Source of the DNA: JABDMH01 sp965223105
GTDB taxonomy: Bacteria; Bacteroidota; Bacteroidia; Chitinophagales; Saprospiraceae
Length of the DNA: 64,000 bases
Direction of reading: 5' to 3'
Assembly (NCBI GenBank): GCA_965223105.1
Contig: OZ244987.1
Coordinates: 2,976,001 to 3,040,000 of the forward strand
Part shown: positions 18,238 to 29,400 of the stretch, one piece after another
Numbering within the stretch: position 1 is the stretch's first letter
Layout of the letters: each line of letters opens with the position of its first letter
Translations under genes and position numbers: made by a program
The notes under the pieces: model-generated
What the model saw: only the letters and a program-made list of their open reading frames with translations
Database searches by the model: none
What the model was told of the DNA's origin: nothing

Positions 18238-19155
18238 TTAACTTAAAAACTGCCGTAAATAATTTCTACTCGTAAGCAACGCTGATTCGACATCAGCACG
18301 GTCCCTTTCAAAGGCCTTATCCTCCACTTCAATGCACACTGGCCCACGATAGCCTACGGTAGTTAAAGCAGAGAAAAAATCCCTCCATCTAACATCTCCC
18401 AATCCAGGAATCTTAGGTGAATGGAAATCCAACGGATAAGAAAGGATACCATGTCGATTTAACTTACTACGGAATACCTTTACATCTTTCAGATGAATAT
18501 GAAACAATTTCTCTGCATAGTCGTAAATCGGCTGTATCTCATCCATTTGCATCCACACCAAATGTGAAGGATCATAGTTCAGTCCAAAGTGATCACTGGG
18601 GATCAGCGAAAACATTTCATCCCAAACAGCTGGAGAAATGGCCAGATTCTTACCGCCTGGCCACTCGTCTCTCGTAAAAAGCATCGGACAATTTTCAATA
18701 CCTATTTTTATATCGCACTTTTCTGCAAATTGAATTATTTCGGGCCAGACGTCTTTGAACCGAGCGAGGTTGTCATGCATACTTCGGGAGGGATCTCTGC
18801 CGATGAATGTATTAACCACTGGTATGGCTAATTTCTGAGCAGCACTAATCACTCTTTTCAGATGGTCAAAATAGACCCTACTTCTTTCTTCATCGGGGTC
18901 TAAAGGGTTGGGATAATACCCTAGTCCTGAAATATATATGCCTTGCAGTTTACAGTATTCCTTAATTTGATGAACCTGTGCATCCTCCATTTCATTCACA
19001 TCAATGTGAGTGACTCCAGCATATCTTCTTTCAGCCTTGCCCTTAGGCCAACACATGATTTCCACACACTTAAAATGTTGCTGAGATGCAAAGTCAATAA
19101 CCGATTCAAATGATTGGTCTGCCATGATCGCACTAACAAATCCTAAGTCAAGCAT
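18238..19155 (-). CDS. sugar phosphate isomerase/epimerase (xylose isomerase-like TIM barrel)
   Basis: 305 residues from the ATG at 19155; an upstream GTG at 19194 would add 13 unlikely residues. It has an AP-endonuclease-2-type TIM barrel: LGFVSAIMADQSFESVI at the first strand, FKCVEIMCWPKG, GIENCPM near 175 with a metal Glu, LNYDPSHLVWMQMD with Asp and His ligands, HIHLKDVK, and VCIEVEDKAFERD at the last strand. These supply the usual Glu, Asp, His and Glu metal site. The exact sugar is unknown. It precedes deoC by 35 bp and may be co-transcribed with it. Confidence 0.85.
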   Translation of the reverse strand: MLDLGFVSAIMADQSFESVIDFASQQHFKCVEIMCWPKGKAERRYAGVTHIDVNEMEDAQVHQIKEYCKLQGIYISGLGYYPNPLDPDEERSRVYFDHLKRVISAAQKLAIPVVNTFIGRDPSRSMHDNLARFKDVWPEIIQFAEKCDIKIGIENCPMLFTRDEWPGGKNLAISPAVWDEMFSLIPSDHFGLNYDPSHLVWMQMDEIQPIYDYAEKLFHIHLKDVKVFRSKLNRHGILSYPLDFHSPKIPGLGDVRWRDFFSALTTVGYRGPVCIEVEDKAFERDRADVESALLTSRNYLRQFLS

Positions 19156-19284
19156 TGGTAAAATTGTTAAAAAGTGAAAGTAGTGAACTTGCACGTAAAT
19201 TCCGACTTGATAGTCATTCCTTGCTAGAAGAAACCACTATCTTCCAGTGCATCTTACTGTTTAAAATCGATAATCCATCAGGTT

Positions 19285-19653
19285 ATGATGCTACAAAGAG
19301 TGGCCCCCATCCTTTATACAACAGCTTTAGATTCCTCTCGATTGTTCTATTGCCAAACGCTTGGCTTCACCTGCACTGGGGGTGACCCACAACAAGGTTG
19401 GATGTCTCTGGAGCGCGATGGTGTCCAACTGATGATGACACTGCCAAATGATCATCTGCCCTTTAAGGAACCTATCTTCACAGGCTCATTGTACTTCTAT
19501 ATCATAGAGGATATCGATCATTTGTGGAACGAACTACAGGGAAAAGTGAAAGTCGCTTATCCCCTGGAGGATTTTGAATATGGAATGCGAGAATTTGCCA
19601 TATATGACAACAATGGCTACATGCTGCAATTTGGACAGATTATAGATCTATGA
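19285..19653 (+). CDS. VOC (glyoxalase/bleomycin-resistance) family protein
   Basis: 122 residues, one vicinal-oxygen-chelate module pair (beta-alpha-beta-beta-beta twice). Signature parts are VAPILYTTALDSSRLFYCQTLGF at the start, SLYFYIIEDIDHLWNEL in the middle, and MREFAIYDNNGYMLQFGQ at the end, with a terminal Glu replaced by Gln in LQFG. The size fits small VOC proteins without an assigned substrate. It is monocistronic, divergent from the isomerase gene. Antibiotic resistance cannot be inferred. Confidence 0.8.
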   Translation: MMLQRVAPILYTTALDSSRLFYCQTLGFTCTGGDPQQGWMSLERDGVQLMMTLPNDHLPFKEPIFTGSLYFYIIEDIDHLWNELQGKVKVAYPLEDFEYGMREFAIYDNNGYMLQFGQIIDL

Positions 19654-19801
19654 TCGATCTACACAAGAAGGGCGGATATCATAACTTTCCGTAAAGATGG
19701 TGGGACTGATATTTACTGATCAGATCAAGATCAGTGATTACGATGATTTGAATCAAACGTGATCCCCATCAATTTGATTTAAATTCACAAAAAAAAGGAC
19801 T

Positions 19802-20293
19802 ATGCCGGCCAGGAAAAACATTAGATGTTACGATTATATCAATCATCCTTACGATCAGGTGAAAAAAGTGATTACCGATGATCCCTTGACCATTTTCCAG
19901 GACTCCACCAGGTCTGCTGCAGATCGAGCCACTGACGTTGCTGCCTCACTCCACGTAAACATTGGTGGTGTGGATCTGGGAAAGGATGTCAATATTGTAG
20001 TGAAAAACATCGAAGAACTCGAAAAAAGAGTCGGAGAACCGGTCAAGACTGTTATCGACTTTGAATGGAAAGCAGTTAGCAATCCAGGCCTCTTCCCACT
20101 ATTACATGGGCAACTGCAGGTATATCCCCTGACTTCAACGGAGACTCAATTGGATCTATCCGGAAATTATGATGTACCCCTGGGCATTGTAGGCAGTGCA
20201 ATAGACGCCGTCATAGGTCATAAGATCGCCGAAGCCTCGGTCTTACGATTCATCAAGGACGTTGCTGCACATCTTCGACATAACCTTAAATAG
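19802..20293 (+). CDS. SRPBCC/START-like small cytoplasmic protein
   Basis: 163 residues with no signal peptide or transmembrane segment. The opening RCYDYINHPYDQVKKVITDD, a central FEWKAVSNPGLFPLLHGQLQVYPL strand series and a C-terminal amphipathic helix (IAEASVLRFIKDVAAHLRHNL) suggest a helix-grip SRPBCC fold, which binds hydrophobic ligands. This is judged from pattern only. The gene is isolated; it converges with the SbcD-like gene 44 bp downstream. Confidence 0.5.
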   Translation: MPARKNIRCYDYINHPYDQVKKVITDDPLTIFQDSTRSAADRATDVAASLHVNIGGVDLGKDVNIVVKNIEELEKRVGEPVKTVIDFEWKAVSNPGLFPLLHGQLQVYPLTSTETQLDLSGNYDVPLGIVGSAIDAVIGHKIAEASVLRFIKDVAAHLRHNLK

Positions 20294-20337
20294 CGCATCA
20301 TATCTAAAATCTCTGTCGGCGACAACAATATTGTGGT

Positions 20338-21339
20338 TTATAAAGTTAGCCACTGTTGTCTTAGTTGAATAATGATGTCATCTCTCGAGTGCTTTTTAAG
20401 TTTCTTCAATGTCAACATCTTAGCCATTTCTTGACTGGCAATATCAATTCGTACTTGAGCCCTTTCGGGTAGCCTTTGGATTTCGTCTAATACCCAGATC
20501 GTAAGTGAAGTGTTGCAGGATTTTCCTTGTGTGGTGATGACATGCATCGACCTGGTTGGCAAGGGGATGAAGTCAATAGATTTTACCGAAGACTCTTCTA
20601 GTGTCAATACGACAAATCCCTTTTCCTCGTTGCGCTCTGCAAAAGATGTTCGCTCGATCGAACCGGGATAGATGATAGGAATTTGAGATTGATCGATGTC
20701 CGGTTCTTGTTTCCATAGAATTTGATGACGGTGAATATGCCCCGAGAGATAGGCAGCAAATGACGAATCTAATTCGGAAATAGAAACAACTTCCGGACCT
20801 TTGCGAAATACATAGTCGGATGGCCCAACTCTGGCACCTTCAATTGTTTGATGCATACATAAGATAGCAAGCTCATTCTTAGGTATTGCCTTGGCTAAAG
20901 GGTGTACAATGTCTGAAATCTCATTACCGATTTGCCTAATAAAGGGAAAACCCGCAACATGCAACATCTGGTCGCGCAAATATAAAGTGAAAACGCCGGG
21001 TTCCCAAAACACAGAAATATTGGGATGTTGCAAAAAGAGGGAAGATGGCAATATAGACCGGTCATGGTTTCCCGGTACGATGACGATAGGAAACCCTTCT
21101 TCAGCTAAAGAAAAAATAGCGTCGTACGCTTTGTCAGCAATCTTATTTGAGACCTTAGAGCGAAAGAATACGTCACCACCATGGATCACTAAATCGACAT
21201 TTATCCTACGCACATAATCCAGTATTAGGTAAAAATTATCAAAAAAATCATTCCCCCTTCTGTGGGTATGGTTTGGCCCCCTTAGGGGATAGTCAAAACC
21301 AAGGTGGGAATCTGCAAAGAAAAGGATCCTTAATGCCAT
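20338..21339 (-). CDS. metallophosphoesterase, SbcD/Mre11-like
   Basis: 333 residues. All phosphoesterase motifs are present: A-D10-S-H12, GGDVFF, PGNHDRS, a His in ILCMHQT, and SGHIHRH. The order and the N-terminal LFFADSHLGFD match the DNA-repair nuclease group (SbcD, YhaO) rather than generic phosphatases. SbcD normally works with an SbcC ATPase, but none is encoded within the window on either side, so this may be a YhaO-like stand-alone enzyme or its partner may be elsewhere. The C-terminal capping domain is short. Confidence 0.8.
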   Translation of the reverse strand: MALRILFFADSHLGFDYPLRGPNHTHRRGNDFFDNFYLILDYVRRINVDLVIHGGDVFFRSKVSNKIADKAYDAIFSLAEEGFPIVIVPGNHDRSILPSSLFLQHPNISVFWEPGVFTLYLRDQMLHVAGFPFIRQIGNEISDIVHPLAKAIPKNELAILCMHQTIEGARVGPSDYVFRKGPEVVSISELDSSFAAYLSGHIHRHQILWKQEPDIDQSQIPIIYPGSIERTSFAERNEEKGFVVLTLEESSVKSIDFIPLPTRSMHVITTQGKSCNTSLTIWVLDEIQRLPERAQVRIDIASQEMAKMLTLKKLKKHSRDDIIIQLRQQWLTL

Positions 21340-21757
21340 CCACGCTAAGATAATAAGGACTAGGTTACAGAACTTCTAAAGCGAACCGGGAAAGCCTTGA
21401 AGAACTTAATGGGTAGGCTTTGTAGTAGAAAACCTGAGAAATTCCGTTAGCAGTTGAAGCCGAGACTGATCTTATTATCGAGAGTTCTAGCATTGTAATC
21501 AAGATGATCAAAAGGCGATAGATTTCTCTATGTAGACATTTCATTTCTCCTGCTGTTCAAAGTAAGATTGCCATCCTAAATAAATAGTCTGAGGAGCTGG
21601 CTCCAAAAATATTTTTGTGGAAATGAGGACAATCATGACTCATCATAGTACATAACGATAGATGGACAACTTCCACCATCGATCGCCAAAAATGCAATGA
21701 GAGATTTCACTCTTATTCCCTTTAGGGAATAGAGCGTTCACTTAAAAGCAGTTTAAG
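21340..21757. other. 418-bp leader region of the surface-protein operon
   Basis: No ORF. Near its end is a perfect inverted repeat TATTCCC TTTA GGGAATA at 21714-21731, 26 bp before the ATG at 21758. It could be a regulator site or an mRNA hairpin controlling the 12-kb module that follows. No confident -33/-7 promoter was recognised, and nothing else stands out. Confidence 0.4.
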
Positions 21758-23470
21758 ATGCTAGAATTCTCTCATATTCAATTTCGACACTTTGTCATCA
21801 TATTGTTGCTGGGATTGGCTTTATTATGGTCAAACCCATCTGTTCTGGGCCAAGATCTAAATCAGATCGCCGATCAAGATGCCATCAAATTTTCGGGTAG
21901 CCTGGGGATATCAACCGTATTTTTTGAAACCCAAGGTCGAAATACCAATCGCAAGCCATTCACCTGGTTATTTCGGGGAGATCCTGTATTATCAATTTAT
22001 GGTGTAGATATTCCGATCTACATCATGGTAAGCGAGCAGGAACGAAACTTTCGCCAACCTTTCAATCGTGTCGGATTTAGTCCCTACTACAAATGGGCTA
22101 AACTTCATTTGGGCTATCAAAACCTAAATTTCTCAAAATTTTCTCTGGCAGGTCATGCCATGGCAGGTGCAGGTATTGAAATCGATCCCGGAAAATGGAG
22201 AGTCGGCTATATGAGGGGAAGATTGCTTAAAGCAGTCCAACCCAATCAGCTGGTTGAGGATTCCGAGTTTCTAGCTATACCGGCCTATCGGCGATCCGGC
22301 CAGGCCTTAAAGATAGGATACGGAACAGGACAAAACTTCGTAGATCTTGTCTTTCTGAAGGCATCAGACGATATGGAATCTATTGATTCCATTCCAATGG
22401 AGTATGGATTACAACCAGCTGCAAATACAATCATAAGTCTTATCACCAAACAGCAGATTTTCAGCGGTTTAACTGTGGATGCTGAATATGCACAAAGCAG
22501 CTATACCAACGACCTACGCACTGAGTCAGCCGATCCGCCTGGATTATTTAAAGCACTACCATTGATAGTGAACAGCACTACCTCTACGGAAGTCAGTACT
22601 GCACTAGATGCATCCCTCCATTACCAATCCAAAATATGGGGCATGAAAATAAGGCTTGAAAGGATCTCGCCCAATTATCGCTCAATGGGAGCATACTTTT
22701 TCCTCAATGACATGCAAAAGATCACCATCGAACCAAGCCTAAAATTATTGAACAATAAGATCAACATCTTTTCCAGCCTGGGACTACAAAAGAACAATCT
22801 AAGGGAACAAAAAAGTCTTCAAACAAATCGTACGGTGGGTTCGGTTCGAATTACGGCACACCCCTTCGCAAACTACACCCTAAATATTAACTACGCCAAC
22901 TACGGCATCGCTCAGAAGCAAGGCCTGATTCCATTGGATGAAGAAAATTATGTCTCACAAGTAACTGAGAATTGGGGCATCAATCAAACCTATCAGGTAA
23001 CCACGGAGTCAACAATGCACAATGCTCTAGTAAACTATCAACGACAGCAGCTAAGTGACCAGAATCCTAATACAGCGGATTTCTCCAATTATCAAAACAA
23101 TACCTTTTTCTTCAATTATAGTGTCAATTATTTACCTCTACATCTTGGCATTAACATCAATTATACCTGGTCCAAATTCTCTACCCGGGCTTTGACAACA
23201 AACTATTGGGGGCCGAACATTAGTCTTAATGCCGGACTTCTCAAAAACCGCCTACGTATGAGCTTCGGCCAATCCTTTCTACAAAATAAAAGCAACGATG
23301 AACTGCAGAGAAAGCTAAACAAAACATCTTTCCGAGCATCCTATAAAATCAATCGATCACAAAGGATTTCACTAAGAATGCACCTAAACAAGAGCAACAC
23401 TTTTGTCGAGCGTATTAACCCTTTTACAGAAAACAAAATTGACTTACAGTATGTATACCGATTTCAATAA
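21758..23470 (+). CDS. outer-membrane beta-barrel protein
   Basis: 570 residues. A signal peptide (VIILLLGLALLWSNPSVLGQ) is followed by alternating hydrophobic/polar strands throughout, such as WAKLHLGYQNLNFSKF, TLNINYANYG and LHLGINI with NYTWSKF. It ends IDLQYVYRFQ, with a terminal aromatic typical of BAM-inserted barrels. There are no plug, TonB box or OmpA motifs. Its last 20 bp overlap the start of the giant gene that follows, so it is translationally coupled. It may dock or export its neighbours, which is inference. First gene of a three-gene module, preceded by a palindrome. Confidence 0.7.
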   Translation: MLEFSHIQFRHFVIILLLGLALLWSNPSVLGQDLNQIADQDAIKFSGSLGISTVFFETQGRNTNRKPFTWLFRGDPVLSIYGVDIPIYIMVSEQERNFRQPFNRVGFSPYYKWAKLHLGYQNLNFSKFSLAGHAMAGAGIEIDPGKWRVGYMRGRLLKAVQPNQLVEDSEFLAIPAYRRSGQALKIGYGTGQNFVDLVFLKASDDMESIDSIPMEYGLQPAANTIISLITKQQIFSGLTVDAEYAQSSYTNDLRTESADPPGLFKALPLIVNSTTSTEVSTALDASLHYQSKIWGMKIRLERISPNYRSMGAYFFLNDMQKITIEPSLKLLNNKINIFSSLGLQKNNLREQKSLQTNRTVGSVRITAHPFANYTLNINYANYGIAQKQGLIPLDEENYVSQVTENWGINQTYQVTTESTMHNALVNYQRQQLSDQNPNTADFSNYQNNTFFFNYSVNYLPLHLGININYTWSKFSTRALTTNYWGPNISLNAGLLKNRLRMSFGQSFLQNKSNDELQRKLNKTSFRASYKINRSQRISLRMHLNKSNTFVERINPFTENKIDLQYVYRFQ

Positions 23471-26400
23471 AATATTAAGGTCTGCACTCATTGTCGCAAC
23501 AATATTGCAGGGCACTTTTTTATTTGCGCAAATTACACCAAGCGTAAATGTAACACCACCATATAATATACCTTTTGTGGATCTGTTGGATCAAATTGTA
23601 CTGACGATAAACAGCAGGGAAAGTTCAGAGCGCTATTATGTCGGTTGGACACTCACTAATGAAAGGGGAAATAGATCCATGTCCTCAAAGGCGACAATTC
23701 GTGAGAATATTTATGTAGCATCAGGAGTCAATAGTTTCACGGCAAGTGATGAGTTCAGCAAAATATTCAATATCCCGAATGTTAATTTCAAGAATCTCGA
23801 TGCTACTAATGTATATTTTAAGCGAGGACTTCCACCTGATACCTATAATTTTACATTCATTATTTACAGTGGCAACAGGCAAGATGCTCAGGCTACGACT
23901 TCATTTACGGTCGAAGCCGCCAATATTTCGATCTTGCCAACCATCCAGCCACCATTTCAAGTTCCTTTTGATCAATTGGCCAGACAAACCCGTGTGCTCA
24001 TCAACTCAGCGGTTGATATCGATGACGGCTTTTTAACCTTGACCATTCGCGGGAATAATGGAGTTATCATTTCCACCAAACCGAATACCGTACCAGACTA
24101 CCTTGGCATTAACGCCAACGCCCCACTCCTCCTTTCAGGGAGTGATATGGATATATATTTTGATCCCTCTACCCTAAATCTACAGGGGGACGCTACACTC
24201 GAAATGTTGGAAAGTGGCTTACCACCAGGTAGTTACGATTTGTGCTTCAGGTTGTGGTATGACCAAAATGATCCTGCAACCGGAGATATGCCTGACGGGT
24301 GTATATCATTTGAAATCCCATTACCAAATGTGACCATCGCCGCGGTTGTAACTCCCCCTTATGATGCTCCTTTGTCGGAGTTTGCTGATCAAACAACGAT
24401 TACCCTGAACTCCAATACAGATCTGTTTAAAAATTTTATCACAGTAAGTATCACTGGAGATAACGGAATCAGAATTAAGACTCTGGGCTCAACCGATGAA
24501 TTTCCTTTGTTGGGCAACTCACCAGTCGTGCTGAACGGATCTGATTTGAACTCACTGTTTGACCGCAGGAATCTCACTTTTCAGGGAATCAGTGCGCAAG
24601 CAGCTATGAACGATGGCTTGCCCCCCGGCAACTATAACATCTGCTTTGAATCACAGTATACCAGTTCGCAAAGACTGGCCGGTCCAACCTGCCAGCGTAT
24701 CCAAATTGACGGAGGAATGATTTCAATTGCATCCACCGTGCAACCTCCCTATGATAATCCACTATCGGAATGGCCAGATCAAATCAACGTTCTTATCAAT
24801 GCTTCTCGAAATATAGACAACGCATACTTAAAATTAGACCTACAGGGAGATAACGGAGTACGCATTAGAACCAATGTGAATCTCAGGCTTCCCTTTGATG
24901 TCATTGCTATGGAACCACTCAATTTAAGCGGCAGTACAATTGCCGACTATTTTCTACCCAGGCATCTCACCTACACCAACATCAGCTCCGATCAAGCTCA
25001 CGGCCAGGGCCTACCTCCCGGAAACTACAACTTGTGTTTTCAGATGTTTTTTGCCAATGACCAACCTGCAACCCACCCCTCTATGGGCTGCACATCATTT
25101 TCGATAGATCCGGCTTTAGTGAATGTTTCTACTATTCTTTCACCACCATACTCATCACCAATAAGCGACTGGGCTGATCAGACGCAGGTCACCATGCACT
25201 CCAATCGTACCATTGATGACGGCCTAATTTCCTTCCTATTGGAGGGCAGCAATGGATTGCGCATTTCTTCTGCTCCGGGCCGATTTCAGCCACTTAGCCT
25301 CGAGGAGAATGAACCCCTGCAGCTGAGTGGACCCGATTTAGAAGCTGTGCTCGATCCTGCAAATCTCATATTTACCAATACTACCAGCGATGCTCTTGGT
25401 ACCGATGGTTTACCTCCAGGGGAATACCAATACTGCTTCCGGGTTTGGTACAATGAAAATACACCAGCTTCAGACGCAGCTCCTTCAGGTTGTGCCAACT
25501 TTACCATCAATCAAAGCAATTTGATGGTCAATGCGATGGTGCTCGCTCCCTTCAATATTCCTTTCGAACAATTGGGAGAGCAAACGCAAGTCAGTGTAAT
25601 TTCTTCTCAGCGATTGGAACGCACCTATCTTACGATGACTCTGCGCGATCAGGATGGAGCAATCTTGGCACAATCGAACGCCAATGCAGCCAACCAGCCC
25701 TTCGACATTCCACGAAATATGCCCACTGAAATTGAACCTGACCTACTTAGTTTTCTTTTCAAGCGACAAAATTTGACATTTTCCAATATCGATGCGACCA
25801 GGATATATGAGACAGGGCTGTCGCCAGGACACTATCAAATTTGCTTTCAAATATGGAATGCCCGTAACCAGCCTCTCTCTTCTGAATCAACAGGTTGCAC
25901 CAATATAAGTATTGTGCCATCTCAGTTATCACTTGCGGTTAGCGTGGTGCCGCCATTTACACACCTCCTGCCGCTATTCCCGGAAATTACCCAGGTCAAT
26001 TTGTTGTCGACAGCAAGCCAAAATATTCTACTCCGGGCTTCGATAGAGGGAGACAACGGTGTCACTATTAAAAATATCCCTGATTTTTTGACCAAGGAGG
26101 TCATTGAGCTCGAGGCCAATGAACCTGTATTGTTAACCGGGATGGATCTCGATGTATATTTTGAACAACAAAACCTAATATCATCGGGAGCGGATCTCCA
26201 CAGCATTTTTAGTGAGGGCCTGCCTGAGGGTAACTATAAAGTGTGCTTTGAAGCCCTAGACCCAACAGGGAATCCCCTGCCAACATCCAAGTCTTGCGGC
26301 AATTTGATCACAGTAAAACCAGTTGAACCTCCACAAATTTTAATGCCCGAATGTGGCATGACCATTCCTTCCAATGATCGACAACCGATCGTTTTCAATT

Positions 26401-29400
26401 GGTTGCCGGCAGTCGAAGCAGATCGTGAGAGTGAATATGTACTGAGAATCGTTGAACTTGCAGATCCGAATCGCGATCCCAACGAGGCACTGTTGGCTTC
26501 TACTACCCCTTCATTTTTTGAACAAGTGGTGATAGGCACATCCTATTATTATGGACCAGCCGATCCAATCATGGAACCGGGCAAAACCTATGCATTTCAG
26601 GTATATCTCAACAACGCAACCTCCCGAGTCCAACGAATCAACCAAGGTCGAAGTGTTGTATGTCATTTTTCGATTGTGCCCGATGTAGTGCCCGATCCGA
26701 TTGCAGCCACCGGCAACCCACCTAATGTCCTGATCACAAAAATCGCCGAAAACCCCTTCATAGACTTCTCATTTCCCGTGTCACAGGTATCAGGTCAACT
26801 GGTCTATACATTCGAATTAAAATCCAAGAATAAGGCTTCTTCCCTTCAAGGATCAGGTAAAATCGGAGTTGCAGTATCAACCAATCCTTCAGCCGGCACA
26901 CCGACTTACAATGTAGATCGTTGGAGCACTGAGGGCTCCCACCCTTTAGGTAATATAAATGTGAGCCTTCTCAAAACCTATTTATTGTATGGAAAATTAA
27001 ATGGTAAGAACGTGGCTGGGCAGCCGATTGGAGATGGCCAACTGTTGCAAGGTCAAAGTGGTTTTAAGGAAATTGCTCCGGGCTGGAATGACATTGTGGC
27101 CACCACGAAGACTGATGCACAGGGAAATTTCTTTTTTAATGTATTGCAATTTGACAGTCTTTCGGAAGAGGGAATTCAGATCAATTATCAGTCGTCATCG
27201 GGAGATATTCAAGCGAGTTATGTCAATATGGAAGGGATGGCCTATCCCGTTTATCGTCTGATCGTAGAGAGTCCGTATTACTGTAGCCCTGACGTCAACA
27301 TCCTGATTCAACCATGGGAAGCACTGGAAGTGGGAACATTGGTCTCCAGAGTCAACTCTTATGACCTTGAAGTGACAGTCATCAGAGATAGCCTCCAATT
27401 CTTTGACTACGCATTTGCCAATGCCGCTACGATACCCCTGGTTACCACTAGCATATTACGTCAGAAGAATATTCCAAATATTCCTGTCTTCGAGGGTGAT
27501 CCTGAGTTGGAGATTATGCCACCGGATGCGATAGCAGCTGATCTGACCAATACCCTTGGAATTGCAGTTCTTAAGAATTTGGTACGGCATGATGCCAATA
27601 ATCCAAACGACCACTACTATGTCCATGTCTCCACCAATGAGCACGTGGGCAGCTACAATTACCAGGATAGTAAGGTACCCTATCCCATCTTTCCGTACTC
27701 CGATGATTGGGACTGGCAAGAAAAAGAGATCGGGATGACCTTTGGTATGCCTACATCCATCGATTATGCCCAGCCTCGGTACTGGAAATACAACAGTGAG
27801 TACAAGCCCGAGCTGTTCAAAACCACCGTCAAAATGAAACCATCACTCCCAAGGATCATCGGTCATGTCTATAGCAAGCAGGGCGATGTCGGCTTACCTG
27901 CGGCAGAGTTCCAAAACAAGATGCGCGATGAAATAGCTAAGGTAAAGAGTCTAGCCCGACCCACTACCAATGGATCTATCCATCATATGGTTGGTTTGAC
28001 TGGCCTTTCAGAAAATGTGCTGAACCAGGCTCCAAATTGGAGTAAGAAACTCAATATCGAACCCCTAGCTGGAGCCCAGGTCAAATTGCTATCAGTGGCA
28101 GCTAAATTAGATGACCACAAGTATTTTACCGGTATAGATAAAGTGACCACCAAGGAAGATGGCTCCTATGTATTTGATCAATTGCCCGTTGAATTTGCCT
28201 TTGATGGTATAAAGGACTTTGCAGTTATCGGACCAAGCCGGTTTATGTGGACTGATCCTAAAGGATACCGAAAGGAGGGTAAGGACATAGGCATTCTTAA
28301 GTGGGGAGATCAATATCGACACGACTTTGAATTGGAGCCTGATGGTTATGTATATGGCTGGGTCACGGATAAAAATGGCCAACCCATAAAGGCTGAGGTA
28401 TTTATAGACAGCTTAGTCTCCGTAACAACCGTACGATCTCAAGCCTATCAAGATTATTTGGGTATAGATGGGCCACTGCGTGAAATCTTTGTGTTGAAAG
28501 CACCATCAGGTGATCAACGTACATTAACAATTGTACCTGATGACCTTGGATATACCAAGGGTGATTTCCTCGTGAACATTGATGTGAATAAGGATCCACT
28601 CCATCCACAAAGTCTCGGAGGTTTCCAGGTAGAGAAATTGAAACATCGTATGAAGTTCCGCGTGGTACAACAGTCCGGGGATAGCAAAACACCAGTGAAG
28701 AACGCCCTCGTTAAGGTCACCAATGTGATGGGTGATACTCCAGAGCAAAATACCAAGATCAGCGGTCAGCAAGACTCACGCTTTCAAGCTGTGACGGATG
28801 TTTCCCATACCGATTTTGGTCAAACACAACAATCATTATTGGCCCAAAAATTTTCACTGATTGAAACCGATGCCGATCAGATATGGGGATATACGGATGA
28901 CGATGGATATATCTACCTATCTTTTGAAAATAACGCACATTTCTTTGATATCGAAGTACAGCCTCCCCTGGATCTCGATTTGACGATCAAGAAACTGAGT
29001 GTTGAAAGTATAAGTTCAGCGGAATACACTGATCACGGAGACATTGTACTTGATCCAGCATTTAAGGTCAGCGGATGGGTCACCTATGGTCCGGACAGTC
29101 TAGCTCTGTCAAATGCCCGAATTCTTATTGACATGGGTGGTGACAATATTGAAACTATTGCCAATGAAAAGGGACATTTTACTCTAAAGGGAATTCCCAT
29201 GAACCAGAACCAGTGGACAATATCGGCTGAAAATATGAATGATAGTTTAACACTGGTGGCTGATCATCAGGCCGTTACCCTACCTATGCAGGCTATCCTA
29301 CATTTTCACCTCGAACAATTTGATGAGTTTGCTCTGACCAGTTTATGGGGACTTCCGGTTACCATAACTAATCTCGAAGAGACCAACGGTGTATACGTAG

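Noticed and set aside
23403..23450. Longer N-terminus for the giant protein starting at 23403
   Set aside because: The extra 16 residues lie before a well-formed signal peptide and entirely inside the upstream gene; the ATG at 23451 is the natural start.
23530..26325. Recent DNA tandem duplication in the giant gene
   Set aside because: The seven units are similar only at protein level; nucleotide identity is too low for recent expansion.
28402..28772. Several minus-strand frames inside the giant gene
   Set aside because: They are shadows of the long coding frame, with no signal peptide, motif or start context.
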